DNA of 6,969 bases from Microbacteriaceae bacterium. GTDB taxonomy: Bacteria; Actinomycetota; Actinomycetes; Actinomycetales; Microbacteriaceae. Position 1 is the first letter of the stretch, and each line of letters begins with the position of its first letter. The translations under genes and the position numbers were made by a program. Shown here one piece after another: positions 1-5,358 of the stretch. Below the pieces are notes generated by a model. The model had not been told where the DNA came from. It was given only the letters and a program-made list of their open reading frames with translations, and did not search any database. The stretch covers positions 11,910 through 18,878 of the forward strand of contig DMKW01000049.1 in assembly GCA_003454135.1 (NCBI GenBank), written 5' to 3'.

Positions 1-440
1 TCGGTCCCCCGGGTCGCCGCACGATGGGCGGCGACCGACGAGGTGATGCCCGCCCACGCCGCGAGGCCGCCGAGCACGATTGAGCCGAGCGCGTAGGCGA
101 TGGCGAGCCAGGCCTGGTTGCCGGCGATCAGCGTGCTCGCGTCGGTCGCGAGAGTGCTGTAGGTCGTGAACCCGCCGAGAACGCCGGTGCCGAGCAGCAG
201 CCGTGCGGTGCGCCGGCGCCCCTCGTCTGCGCCGCGACGCGCGAGGCGTTCGAGCAGCACCCCGAGCGCGAAGGCCCCGACGATGTTAATGCCGAGCACG
301 ACGAGGTCGATGCCGCCGGCAGGCGGGATCACGAGGCTGAGCGCCTCACGCAGCGCCGTGCCGACCGCCCCACCCGCGGCGACGAGCCCCAGGTATCGCC
401 AATGAAGGTGAATGGGCCGCGGACTATCCACCGTGCCCAC
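1..440 (-). CDS. crcB: FluC/CrcB-family fluoride channel (3' end cut by window edge)
   Basis: Small membrane protein that exports fluoride by acting as a dual-topology dimeric F- channel. It was read by translating the minus strand; 146 codons are visible with no stop before the edge. Family marks: a glycine-rich first helix with GGAVGTALRE (residues 23-32), the pore helix INIVGAFALG with the conserved Asn at 52, and the signature GGFTTYST at 89-96, whose Phe/Thr/Ser residues line the pore. Four hydrophobic segments are visible, and a hydrophilic tail has begun, so little is missing from the usual 120-150 aa. The start is GTG at 440; GTG at 431 is an equally possible start three codons later. 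The gene lies 15 nt after the stop of the upstream usp gene and in the same frame, so no start further upstream is possible. Actinobacteria often carry two adjacent crcB genes whose products pair; a second copy may lie just outside the window (inference). Confidence 0.9.
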   Translation of the reverse strand, partial: MGTVDSPRPIHLHWRYLGLVAAGGAVGTALREALSLVIPPAGGIDLVVLGINIVGAFALGVLLERLARRGADEGRRRTARLLLGTGVLGGFTTYSTLATDASTLIAGNQAWLAIAYALGSIVLGGLAAWAGITSSVAAHRAATRGT

Positions 441-455
441 CGTCGGCTCTGCCCG

Positions 456-962
456 TCAAGCGGGTTCCCAGGGGAGCGGATCCTCGATCGACACCGGAGT
501 CTGGGGAATCACGACGACCGGGCGGTGCTGGCGGTGGGCCAGCTGGGCGGCGACCGACCCGCCAAAGAATTCGCGGAGGCCCCGCCTCGGCGAGTGGCGG
601 CGCGTGCCGACGACGATCATCGCGGCGTCGACGGCGTCGGCGACGTGACCGAGCGCGCGCGCCGGATCACCGGCGAGGGCTCGAGTGCTCCACCGCACGT
701 TCCGCGTTGCGAGAAGAGAGTCGAGGTGGGCGGCGAGCGCCGGGTCGAACACCTCGTCGCGCATCTCGGGCAGGTCGGGGTCGAACGGAAGCGACCGCAC
801 GCTCCCGTCGGGGAGTTCCTCCACCACGTAGCGGCTCGTCTCCACGAACGCGCACACGAGCTGCGCCTCGAATCGGCTCGCGAACATCGCGGCCTGGATC
901 ACCACGTCGTCCGATTGCCCCGGCACGACGCCGACGACGACGGAGCGGGCAGGCGAGGTCAT
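456..962 (-). CDS. Single-domain universal stress protein (UspA family)
   Basis: Cytoplasmic UspA-fold protein of 168 aa, a typical single-domain size. It has the beta-1 strand RSVVVGVVPG (6-15), a central AGDPARALGHVADAVDAAMIVVGT (97-120) matching the usual 'G-P...I...A...D-L-IVVG' core, and a C-terminal GGSVAAQLAHRQHRPVVVIP (134-153) matching the 'G-S-V-...-L-...-P-V-V-V' closing strand. The nucleotide-binding motif G-2x-G-9x-G(S/T) is only partly kept: Gly119 and Gly134-Gly135-Ser136 are there, but Arg122 stands where the second Gly is expected, so ATP binding is uncertain. An in-frame ATG 28 codons upstream was rejected because the alignment begins at MTSPARS and GAGGACGGGAAAC before this ATG gives a plausible ribosome site. 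I saw no clear promoter hexamers in 963-1033. It is probably co-transcribed with crcB downstream. The exact stress role cannot be read from sequence. Confidence 0.9.
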   Translation of the reverse strand: MTSPARSVVVGVVPGQSDDVVIQAAMFASRFEAQLVCAFVETSRYVVEELPDGSVRSLPFDPDLPEMRDEVFDPALAAHLDSLLATRNVRWSTRALAGDPARALGHVADAVDAAMIVVGTRRHSPRRGLREFFGGSVAAQLAHRQHRPVVVIPQTPVSIEDPLPWEPA

Positions 963-1033
963 GTTTCCCGTCCTCTCGTGGCTGGGGGATGCTGACTCCA
1001 GCTTGCCAGATCGGTCGGCGGAAACACAGCGAA

Positions 1034-1068
1034 AGAGTGCGGCCACCCCGAAGTGGCGGCCGCACTCT
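1034..1068 (-). terminator. Probable intrinsic terminator of the MHS transporter gene
   Basis: A perfect 11-bp inverted repeat, AGAGTGCGGCC (1034-1044) and GGCCGCACTCT (1058-1068), separated by 13 nt. Read on the minus strand it begins 17 nt after the transporter stop and is followed by TTC and a T-rich but interrupted stretch (GCTGTGTTTCC). Inside it an alternative stem GCCAC/GTGGC can form (1042-1046 with 1053-1057 region). The T-tract is weak, as is common in high-GC actinobacteria. It separates the transporter from the usp-crcB unit. Confidence 0.65.
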
Positions 1069-1085
1069 CCGTTCGACCGGTCGCG

Positions 1086-2492
1086 CTACGCCTGGCGGGC
1101 GTCCGCGGTCGCGAGCCCGTGCTTCTTCGCGTCGGCGAAGTCGACATCCCGGAGCGAGACGCCCTTCGTCTCGCGGAGCGACACGACGGTGACGGCCGTG
1201 ATGGCGCACGCGATCACGATGTAGATGGCGACAGGAACCCAGGACTTGTACTGCTGCAGGAGCGCCGTCGCGATGATCGGCGCGAGGGAGCCCGCGAGAA
1301 TCGACGTGACCTGGTAACCGAGCGAGACGCCCGAGTAGCGCATGCGGGTGGGGAACATCTCCGACATGATCGCCGGCTGGCCCGCGTACATGAGGGCATG
1401 AAAGCACAGTCCGATGGTGATTGCGAGCACGATCACGACGGGGTTGAGCGTGTCGAACATCGGGAAGGCGAAGAACGCCCAGGTCGCGCCCAGCACGGCA
1501 CCGATGAGGTAGACGGGCTTGCGTCCGATCCGGTCGGAAAGGCGCCCGACCTGCGGGATCACGAGGAAGTGAACGGCGTGCGCGATGAGCAGGGCGAGCA
1601 GGAGCTGGCTCGTGTTGTACTGGTGCACCGTGACGAGATAGACGATCGAGAAGCTCACGATGATGTAGTAGAGGATGTTCTCCGCGAACCGCAGTCCCAT
1701 GGCCTGGAGGATTCCTCTCGGGTACTTGCGGATGACCTCGCCGACACCGTAGCTGATGGCTTTCTCGGCCTCGACCTGCGCGCGTGCCTCGAGGAAGATC
1801 GGCGCTTCGCTCACGTGCGTGCGGATGTAGTAGCCGATGAGCACGATGATGGCGGAGAGCCAGAAGGCGACTCGCCAGCCCCACCCGAGGAACTGCTCGG
1901 ACGGAAGGATCCACGACATGGTCAGCAGCACGAGCGTCGCGAGCAGGTTGCCCACCGGTACCGCCGCCTGTGGCCAGCTCGACCAGAATCCGCGGGACTC
2001 GTTCGGGCTGTGCTCGGCCACTAGGAGCACCGCACCGCCCCATTCGCCGCCGACCGCGAAGCCCTGGATGAAGCGCAGCGCCACGAGCAGCGCCGGCGCC
2101 CAGTAGCCGATGGTGTTGTAGCCGGGCAGGCAGCCCATGAGGAAGGTCGCGACTCCGACGAGGATGATCGTGACCTGCAGCGTGTGCTTGCGACCGAGCC
2201 GGTCGCCGATCTGGCCGAAGACGATGCCGCCGATCGGACGGGCGATGAATCCCACCGCGTAGGTGAGGAACGCGGCGATGATGCCGTCGAGCTGGGTGCC
2301 GGCGTTGGGAAAGAAGAACGTGCCGAAGACGAGGCTCGCCGCGGTGGCGTACAGAAAGAATTCGTACCACTCGACGACGGTGCCGGCCATTGACGCGGCG
2401 ACGATCTTCCTGAGTCCGGACGTTTCGGTGCCGCTGCCCCGGGACCCCCTGCTCTCTGATTCGACGGTTCCGGCGCTTCTACTGACGCTCAT
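1086..2492 (-). CDS. MFS transporter, metabolite:H+ symporter (MHS) type; probable 3-hydroxybutyrate/acetoacetate uptake
   Basis: Inner-membrane proton symporter of 468 aa with about 12 hydrophobic segments and a cytoplasmic, Ser/Gly/Glu-rich N-terminus (1-28). Family marks of the MHS group (relatives of KgtP, ProP and ShiA): GTVVEWYEFFLYATAASLVF (37-56) in TM1, the loop 2-3 motif GQIGDRLGRK (93-102), GGEWGGA (148-154) in TM4-5, and the repeated motif GRLSDRIGRKP (316-326) between TM8 and TM9. The start at 2492 is set by a strong GGAGGAG six bases before the ATG; the longer in-frame start at 2570 would run through the predicted promoter. The gene is divergent from lysR and ends in the hairpin at 1034-1068. 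The MHS assignment is secure. The substrate is inferred only from the neighbouring 3-hydroxybutyrate dehydrogenase and CoA-transferase and the shared control element; other small organic acids remain possible. Confidence 0.9.
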   Translation of the reverse strand: MSVSRSAGTVESESRGSRGSGTETSGLRKIVAASMAGTVVEWYEFFLYATAASLVFGTFFFPNAGTQLDGIIAAFLTYAVGFIARPIGGIVFGQIGDRLGRKHTLQVTIILVGVATFLMGCLPGYNTIGYWAPALLVALRFIQGFAVGGEWGGAVLLVAEHSPNESRGFWSSWPQAAVPVGNLLATLVLLTMSWILPSEQFLGWGWRVAFWLSAIIVLIGYYIRTHVSEAPIFLEARAQVEAEKAISYGVGEVIRKYPRGILQAMGLRFAENILYYIIVSFSIVYLVTVHQYNTSQLLLALLIAHAVHFLVIPQVGRLSDRIGRKPVYLIGAVLGATWAFFAFPMFDTLNPVVIVLAITIGLCFHALMYAGQPAIMSEMFPTRMRYSGVSLGYQVTSILAGSLAPIIATALLQQYKSWVPVAIYIVIACAITAVTVVSLRETKGVSLRDVDFADAKKHGLATADARQA

Positions 2493-2572
2493 CTGTCTCT
2501 CCTCCAGTGTCGTCGCTGACACCTGTCGTGGGGACCCGCCGCTCTCGAGTGCTGTGCGATGGGGTTGCACTG

Positions 2573-2601
2573 AGTATTCATGCAGACCGTGCGGGCATCA
2601 A
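2573..2601 (-). promoter_or_regulatory. Predicted sigma-70-type promoter of the MHS transporter
   Basis: On the minus strand: TTGATG (2601-2596), a 17-bp spacer, then AATACT (2578-2573). The -35 matches TTGACA at four of six bases and the -10 matches TATAAT at four of six. The predicted start is near 2566, giving a leader of about 74 nt that ends in a strong Shine-Dalgarno site. The promoter in front of the dehydrogenase gene has the same geometry, and the -10 lies inside a block shared by both regions (13 of 14 bases identical: 2571-2584 and 4463-4476). Confidence 0.6.
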
Positions 2602-2611
2602 TGACCACTTG

Positions 2612-2638
2612 CGCACATTTCGTGTGCATACTTGCAGA
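2612..2638. promoter_or_regulatory. Putative LysR-regulator operator A (transporter/lysR region)
   Basis: Two nested dyads: GCAC-N7-GTGC (2613-2627) and TGCA-N4-TGCA (2625-2636), the latter within TGTGCATACTTGCAGA (2623-2638). The same arrangement occurs at 4504-4530, with 14 of 16 bases of the right block identical and all spacings the same. The TGCA dyad is centred about 64-65 bp upstream of the predicted transporter start site, a classical position for LysR-family recognition sites, although it does not fit a strict T-N11-A box. It also covers the predicted lysR -10, suggesting that bound regulator would repress its own gene. Binding is inferred, not shown. Confidence 0.6.
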
Positions 2639-2640
2639 TA
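2627..2640 (+). promoter_or_regulatory. Predicted -10 and leaderless start of lysR
   Basis: CATACT (2627-2632) is followed after 7 nt by the ATG at 2640. That spacing would place transcription initiation at or next to the start codon, and there is no Shine-Dalgarno sequence before the ATG. No convincing -35 is seen at 16-19 bp upstream. The -10 overlaps the putative operator. Confidence 0.45.
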
Positions 2641-3569
2641 TGTTGGACTCGACGGCTCCCCCGCCTCCCCCCAATCCCGACGACCTGCTCATCCTGCTCG
2701 CCGTGTCGAGAAGCGGCAGGTTCACGACGGCGGCCGAAAGCCTCGGCCTCAATCACACCACGGTGTCGCGACGAATCGCGGCCCTCGAGAAAACCCTCGC
2801 CGGGCGAGTGCTGTCTCGCACCGTAGGCGGCTGGGAGCTCACCGACCTCGGCCGGCGTGCGGTGCTGGCAGCCGAGGAGGTCGAGTCCGCCGTGGCGACG
2901 CTCGGAGGCTCGCCGGATGACGCGCGCCAGCTGAGCGGGGTCGTGCGCATGTCGGCGACGGACGGGTTCAGCGCGTACATCGCCACGCCGGCCATCGCCG
3001 CCCTGCGGCGCAACAACCCCAACCTGAGTGTGGAAATCGTCACCGTCACGAGGCGGGCGATGCAGCACCGCTCGGGCCTGGACATCGAGGTTGTCGTCGG
3101 CGCTCCCCAGGTGCACCGCGCCGAGGCGATCAAACTCGGCGACTACGTGCTCGGCATGTACGCGTCGCGTGACTATCTCGCCGAGTACGGGACCCCGACC
3201 TCCGTCGACGAGCTCACCGCGCATCCGCTCGTCTATTTCGTGGACTCGATGCTCCAGGTCGACGACCTCGACGCGCCCCGCCGGCTCGTTCCCACGATGC
3301 GGGACTCGATCAGCTCCACGAACGTCTTCGTGCACGTGGAGGCGGCGCGCGCTGGCGCCGGCATCGGGCTTCTGCCGTGCTTCATGGCCGACCGTCACTC
3401 CGACCTCGTGCGTCTGCTGCCGACCGACTTCGCCGAGAAGCTCCCATACTGGATGGTGCTGCGCACCGAGTCCCTGCGCCAGCCGGCTGTCGCCGCGGTC
3501 GCCGATGCCCTCCGGTCGCAGACGCACGGGTTCGAGGCCGCCCTCATGGGAGCCTCGGGCGGCGCTTAG
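2640..3569 (+). CDS. LysR-type transcriptional regulator, likely controlling the adjacent 3-hydroxybutyrate genes
   Basis: DNA-binding regulator of 309 aa, the standard LysR size. The N-terminal winged HTH covers about 14-72: DLLILLAVSRSGRFTTAAES, then LGLNHTTVSRRIAALEKTL as the recognition helix region, then GRVLSRTVGGWELTDLGRRA as the wing. A linker helix follows (75-90), then an effector-binding domain from about 97 (GVVRMSATDGF) to about 295. A proline-rich tip (APPPPPNP, 6-13) precedes the HTH. The start at 2640 was chosen because the family match begins right there; in-frame ATGs at 2580 and 2601 would put the promoter and operator inside the coding region. It is divergent from the transporter and convergent with the dehydrogenase (7 bp between stops). 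Two matching DNA elements, at its own promoter and between the dehydrogenase and scoA, make it the natural candidate regulator of all five genes. The effector is unknown; 3-hydroxybutyrate, acetoacetate or a CoA ester are reasonable guesses. Confidence 0.92.
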   Translation: MLDSTAPPPPPNPDDLLILLAVSRSGRFTTAAESLGLNHTTVSRRIAALEKTLAGRVLSRTVGGWELTDLGRRAVLAAEEVESAVATLGGSPDDARQLSGVVRMSATDGFSAYIATPAIAALRRNNPNLSVEIVTVTRRAMQHRSGLDIEVVVGAPQVHRAEAIKLGDYVLGMYASRDYLAEYGTPTSVDELTAHPLVYFVDSMLQVDDLDAPRRLVPTMRDSISSTNVFVHVEAARAGAGIGLLPCFMADRHSDLVRLLPTDFAEKLPYWMVLRTESLRQPAVAAVADALRSQTHGFEAALMGASGGA

Positions 3570-3576
3570 TCCGCCC
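3557..3576. terminator. Small hairpin bridging the convergent lysR and dehydrogenase stops (possible bidirectional terminator)
   Basis: GGGCGG (3557-3562) and CCGCCC (3571-3576) form a perfect 6-bp GC stem around an 8-nt loop that holds the lysR stop codon; the right arm abuts the dehydrogenase stop. No T-tract follows on either strand, so termination is only a possibility. Confidence 0.3.
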
Positions 3577-4383
3577 TCAGCGCGCCGACCAGCCGCCGTC
3601 CATCGTGTAGCTCGCGCCGGTGACCATGGCCGCCTCGTCCGAGGCGAGCCACGCCACGAGGGAGCCGACCTCGTCGGGCTCCACGAGCCGCTTGATGGCG
3701 CTCTCGGTGAGCATGATGCGGCTCAGCACCTCCGACTCTGGGATGCCGTGCACGGCGGCCTGTTCGGCGATCTGCTTCTCGACGAGCGGGGTGCGCACGT
3801 AGCCGGGACTCACGCAATTGCTCGTCACACCGAACGCGCCGCCCTCGAGAGCCGTGACCTTCGAGAGCCCCTCGAGGCCGTGCTTGGCGGAGACGTATGC
3901 GCTCTTGAACGGAGATGCCCGGATGCCGTGAACGGACGACACATTGATGATGCGCCCGAAGTCGCGCTCGTACATTCCGGGGAGCGCCGCGCGGATCAGC
4001 AGGAATGGGGCCTCGAGCATGAGCGAGATGATTCGCCGGAAGTCGCGCGGGTCGAAGTCCTGGATCGGGCTCACCCGTTGGATGCCCGCGTTGTTGACGA
4101 GGATGTCCACGCCATCGAGTTCGCCGGCGAGGGCGTCGTCGGTGAGAGCCTCGGTGTCGAGCAGGTCGACCTCCCACGTCGAGCCGCCGATCTCCGCCGC
4201 CACTGCTGAGGCGCCGTCGCCGTCGATGTCCGCGACGATCACGTGGGCGCCCCTCGCCGCGATGGCTCGGGCCGAGGCCGCGCCGATACCGCTCGCCCCA
4301 CCGGTGACGACCGCTCGTCTTCCGCGCAGCGAGCCTGCCTCGGCAATCGACTCGCGGGCCTGTGGCACGATTCGCTCGGTCAT
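3577..4383 (-). CDS. bdhA: D-3-hydroxybutyrate dehydrogenase (EC 1.1.1.30), SDR family
   Basis: NAD-dependent cytoplasmic enzyme that oxidises D-3-hydroxybutyrate to acetoacetate. It has 268 aa, close to the 255-265 of the family with a short extra N-terminus (1-20). Seen: the Rossmann motif TGGASGIG (27-34) with an acidic residue at the end of beta-2 (VADID, 50-54) typical of NAD rather than NADP use, NNAG (97-100), and catalytic Ser150, Tyr163 and Lys167 (SAYVSAKHG). Residues known to hold the substrate carboxylate in bacterial enzymes are also present: Gln102 (AGIQ), His152 (SSVHG), Lys160 (SPFK) and Gln204 (VEKQ), plus the C-terminal DGGW with Trp265. This set separates it from generic SDRs. 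Position 195 is Tyr (PGYV), where some homologues have Trp. The start at 4383 follows AGGAAAG at good spacing. It is divergent from scoA, so its product acetoacetate is the substrate of the neighbouring transferase. Confidence 0.9.
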   Translation of the reverse strand: MTERIVPQARESIAEAGSLRGRRAVVTGGASGIGAASARAIAARGAHVIVADIDGDGASAVAAEIGGSTWEVDLLDTEALTDDALAGELDGVDILVNNAGIQRVSPIQDFDPRDFRRIISLMLEAPFLLIRAALPGMYERDFGRIINVSSVHGIRASPFKSAYVSAKHGLEGLSKVTALEGGAFGVTSNCVSPGYVRTPLVEKQIAEQAAVHGIPESEVLSRIMLTESAIKRLVEPDEVGSLVAWLASDEAAMVTGASYTMDGGWSAR

Positions 4384-4464
4384 TGGTGCTCTTTCCTGTC
4401 CACGTCGACATCTCCCCGACTCCGGCCGCGGCGCGCCGTTGCGCACCAGAGAGAGGACCTAATG

Positions 4465-4493
4465 AGTATTGATGCACTCCTCGAGCCGGTCAA
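4465..4493 (-). promoter_or_regulatory. Predicted sigma-70-type promoter of the 3-hydroxybutyrate dehydrogenase
   Basis: On the minus strand: TTGACC (4493-4488), 17 bp, AATACT (4470-4465). The predicted start is near 4458 and the leader about 75 nt, almost the same as for the transporter. The -35 sits in the centre of a small dyad, CCGG-TCAA-CCGG (4486-4497). The -10 lies in the 14-bp block shared with the transporter promoter. Confidence 0.6.
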
Positions 4494-4503
4494 CCGGCGT
4501 ATT

Positions 4504-4530
4504 CGCACTGACGATGTGCAAATTTGCAGA
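4504..4530. promoter_or_regulatory. Putative LysR-regulator operator B (dehydrogenase/scoA region)
   Basis: Contains GCAC-N7-GTGC (4505-4519) overlapping a perfect 12-bp palindrome TGCAAATTTGCA (4517-4528) within TGTGCAAATTTGCAGA (4515-4530). It is the counterpart of 2612-2638, with identical internal spacing. The palindrome centre is about 64-65 bp upstream of the predicted dehydrogenase start and about 56 bp upstream of the predicted scoA start. A single site could therefore activate both divergent units. It is the more symmetric of the two copies, so possibly the stronger one. Confidence 0.6.
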
Positions 4531-4542
4531 ATTCGGCGCGAC

Positions 4543-4572
4543 TTGACAGCCCATCGGGCCGCTCCCTAGTCT
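4543..4572 (+). promoter_or_regulatory. Predicted promoter of scoAB
   Basis: A consensus TTGACA (4543-4548) and TAGTCT (4567-4572) with an 18-bp spacer. The predicted start near 4579 gives a leader of about 50 nt before the scoA ATG. The -35 begins 12 bp after the end of operator B, a position suited to contact between a bound activator and RNA polymerase. Confidence 0.55.
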
Positions 4573-4629
4573 CCAGTGGGGAGCGCCATCGATCCACGGG
4601 CATCCCCGACTCAACGGAGAGGACACGGC

Positions 4630-5358
4630 ATGTCCAAGGTGCACGGGAGCGCGGCGGAGGCGCTGGCGAACGTCTTGCGAGACGGCATGACCCTCGCCGT
4701 GGGAGGTTTCGGGCTCTGCGGAGTGCCCGTCGATCTCATCGACGCCGTGAAGGATTCCGGGGTGCGCGACCTCACCGTCGTCTCCAACAACATGGGTGTC
4801 GACGGCAAGGCCCTCGGCCTCCTGCTCGAGAGCCATCAGGTGGCCAAGGTGATCGCATCGTACGTCGGCGAGAACAAGCTCTTCGCCGAGCTCTACCTCG
4901 CCGGCGAACTCGAGGTCGAGTTCACACCTCAGGGAACGCTCGCCGAGCGGTTGAGGGCCGGTGGCGCCGGCATCCCCGCCTTCTACACGAGGACGGGCGT
5001 CGGCACACTCGTCGCCGAGGGCAAGCAGCACGAAACCTTCGACGGCGAGGTGCACATCATGGAGCGCGGCATCGTCGCCGACGTGTCGCTCGTGCGCGCT
5101 CACCTCGCCGACGCCGAGGGCAACCTCGTCTACCGCGACACCGCGCGCAACTTCAACCCGGTGGTTGCGGCCGCCGGCCGTCTCACCATCGCCGAGGCCG
5201 AGTCGATCGTGGACATCGGCGGGATCGACCCCAACCACGTGATCACGCCCGGCGTCTTCGTTCAGCGCGTGATTCTCGCCTCGGCGCGTGCCAAAGACAT
5301 CGAACAACGAACCGTGCGGCCGCGTGAGGCGACCGTGGGCCAGGGAGGCGCAGCATGA
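4630..5358 (+). CDS. scoA: 3-oxoacid CoA-transferase subunit A (EC 2.8.3.5 type)
   Basis: Alpha subunit of a family I CoA-transferase; with subunit B it moves CoA from succinyl-CoA to acetoacetate. It has 242 aa, slightly longer than the usual 220-235. The family signature DGMTLAVGGFGLCGVP occupies 18-33. The block TPQGTLAERLRAGGAGIPAFYTRTGVGT (99-126) is the SCOT/AtoD-type core, and NFNPVVAAAGRLTIAEAE (174-191) is the conserved C-terminal part. The start at 4630 follows GGAGAGG; the longer in-frame ATG at 4576 lies around the predicted transcription start and lacks family similarity. Its last codon overlaps the scoB start (ATGA). A 3-oxoadipate transferase (PcaI) would look similar, but no aromatic-pathway genes are near, while a 3-hydroxybutyrate dehydrogenase is divergent from it. 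Confidence 0.9.
   Translation: MSKVHGSAAEALANVLRDGMTLAVGGFGLCGVPVDLIDAVKDSGVRDLTVVSNNMGVDGKALGLLLESHQVAKVIASYVGENKLFAELYLAGELEVEFTPQGTLAERLRAGGAGIPAFYTRTGVGTLVAEGKQHETFDGEVHIMERGIVADVSLVRAHLADAEGNLVYRDTARNFNPVVAAAGRLTIAEAESIVDIGGIDPNHVITPGVFVQRVILASARAKDIEQRTVRPREATVGQGGAA

Noticed and set aside
1..440. Fluoride riboswitch upstream of crcB
   Set aside because: The gene starts 15 nt after usp with no room for one, and I saw no matching conserved fold in 963-1033 before usp.
1053..2024. Plus-strand open frame of 323 codons opposite the transporter
   Set aside because: Asp/Arg/His-rich antisense shadow without a recognisable domain or ribosome site; the transporter on the other strand has clear MHS motifs.
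667..2370. Long minus-strand open frame of 567 codons overlapping the transporter and usp genes
   Set aside because: Arg/Pro/His-rich translation without family features, in a shifted frame over two well-supported genes; a typical shadow in high-GC DNA.
2507..2522. Small hairpin GTGTC-N6-GACAC in the transporter leader near the ribosome site
   Set aside because: A 5-bp stem is easily expected by chance in GC-rich DNA, and there is no conserved riboswitch core or matching structure in the sister leader.
3028..4209. Plus-strand open frame of 393 codons across lysR and the dehydrogenase
   Set aside because: Low-complexity Ser/Arg/Pro translation spanning two real genes in another frame and strand.
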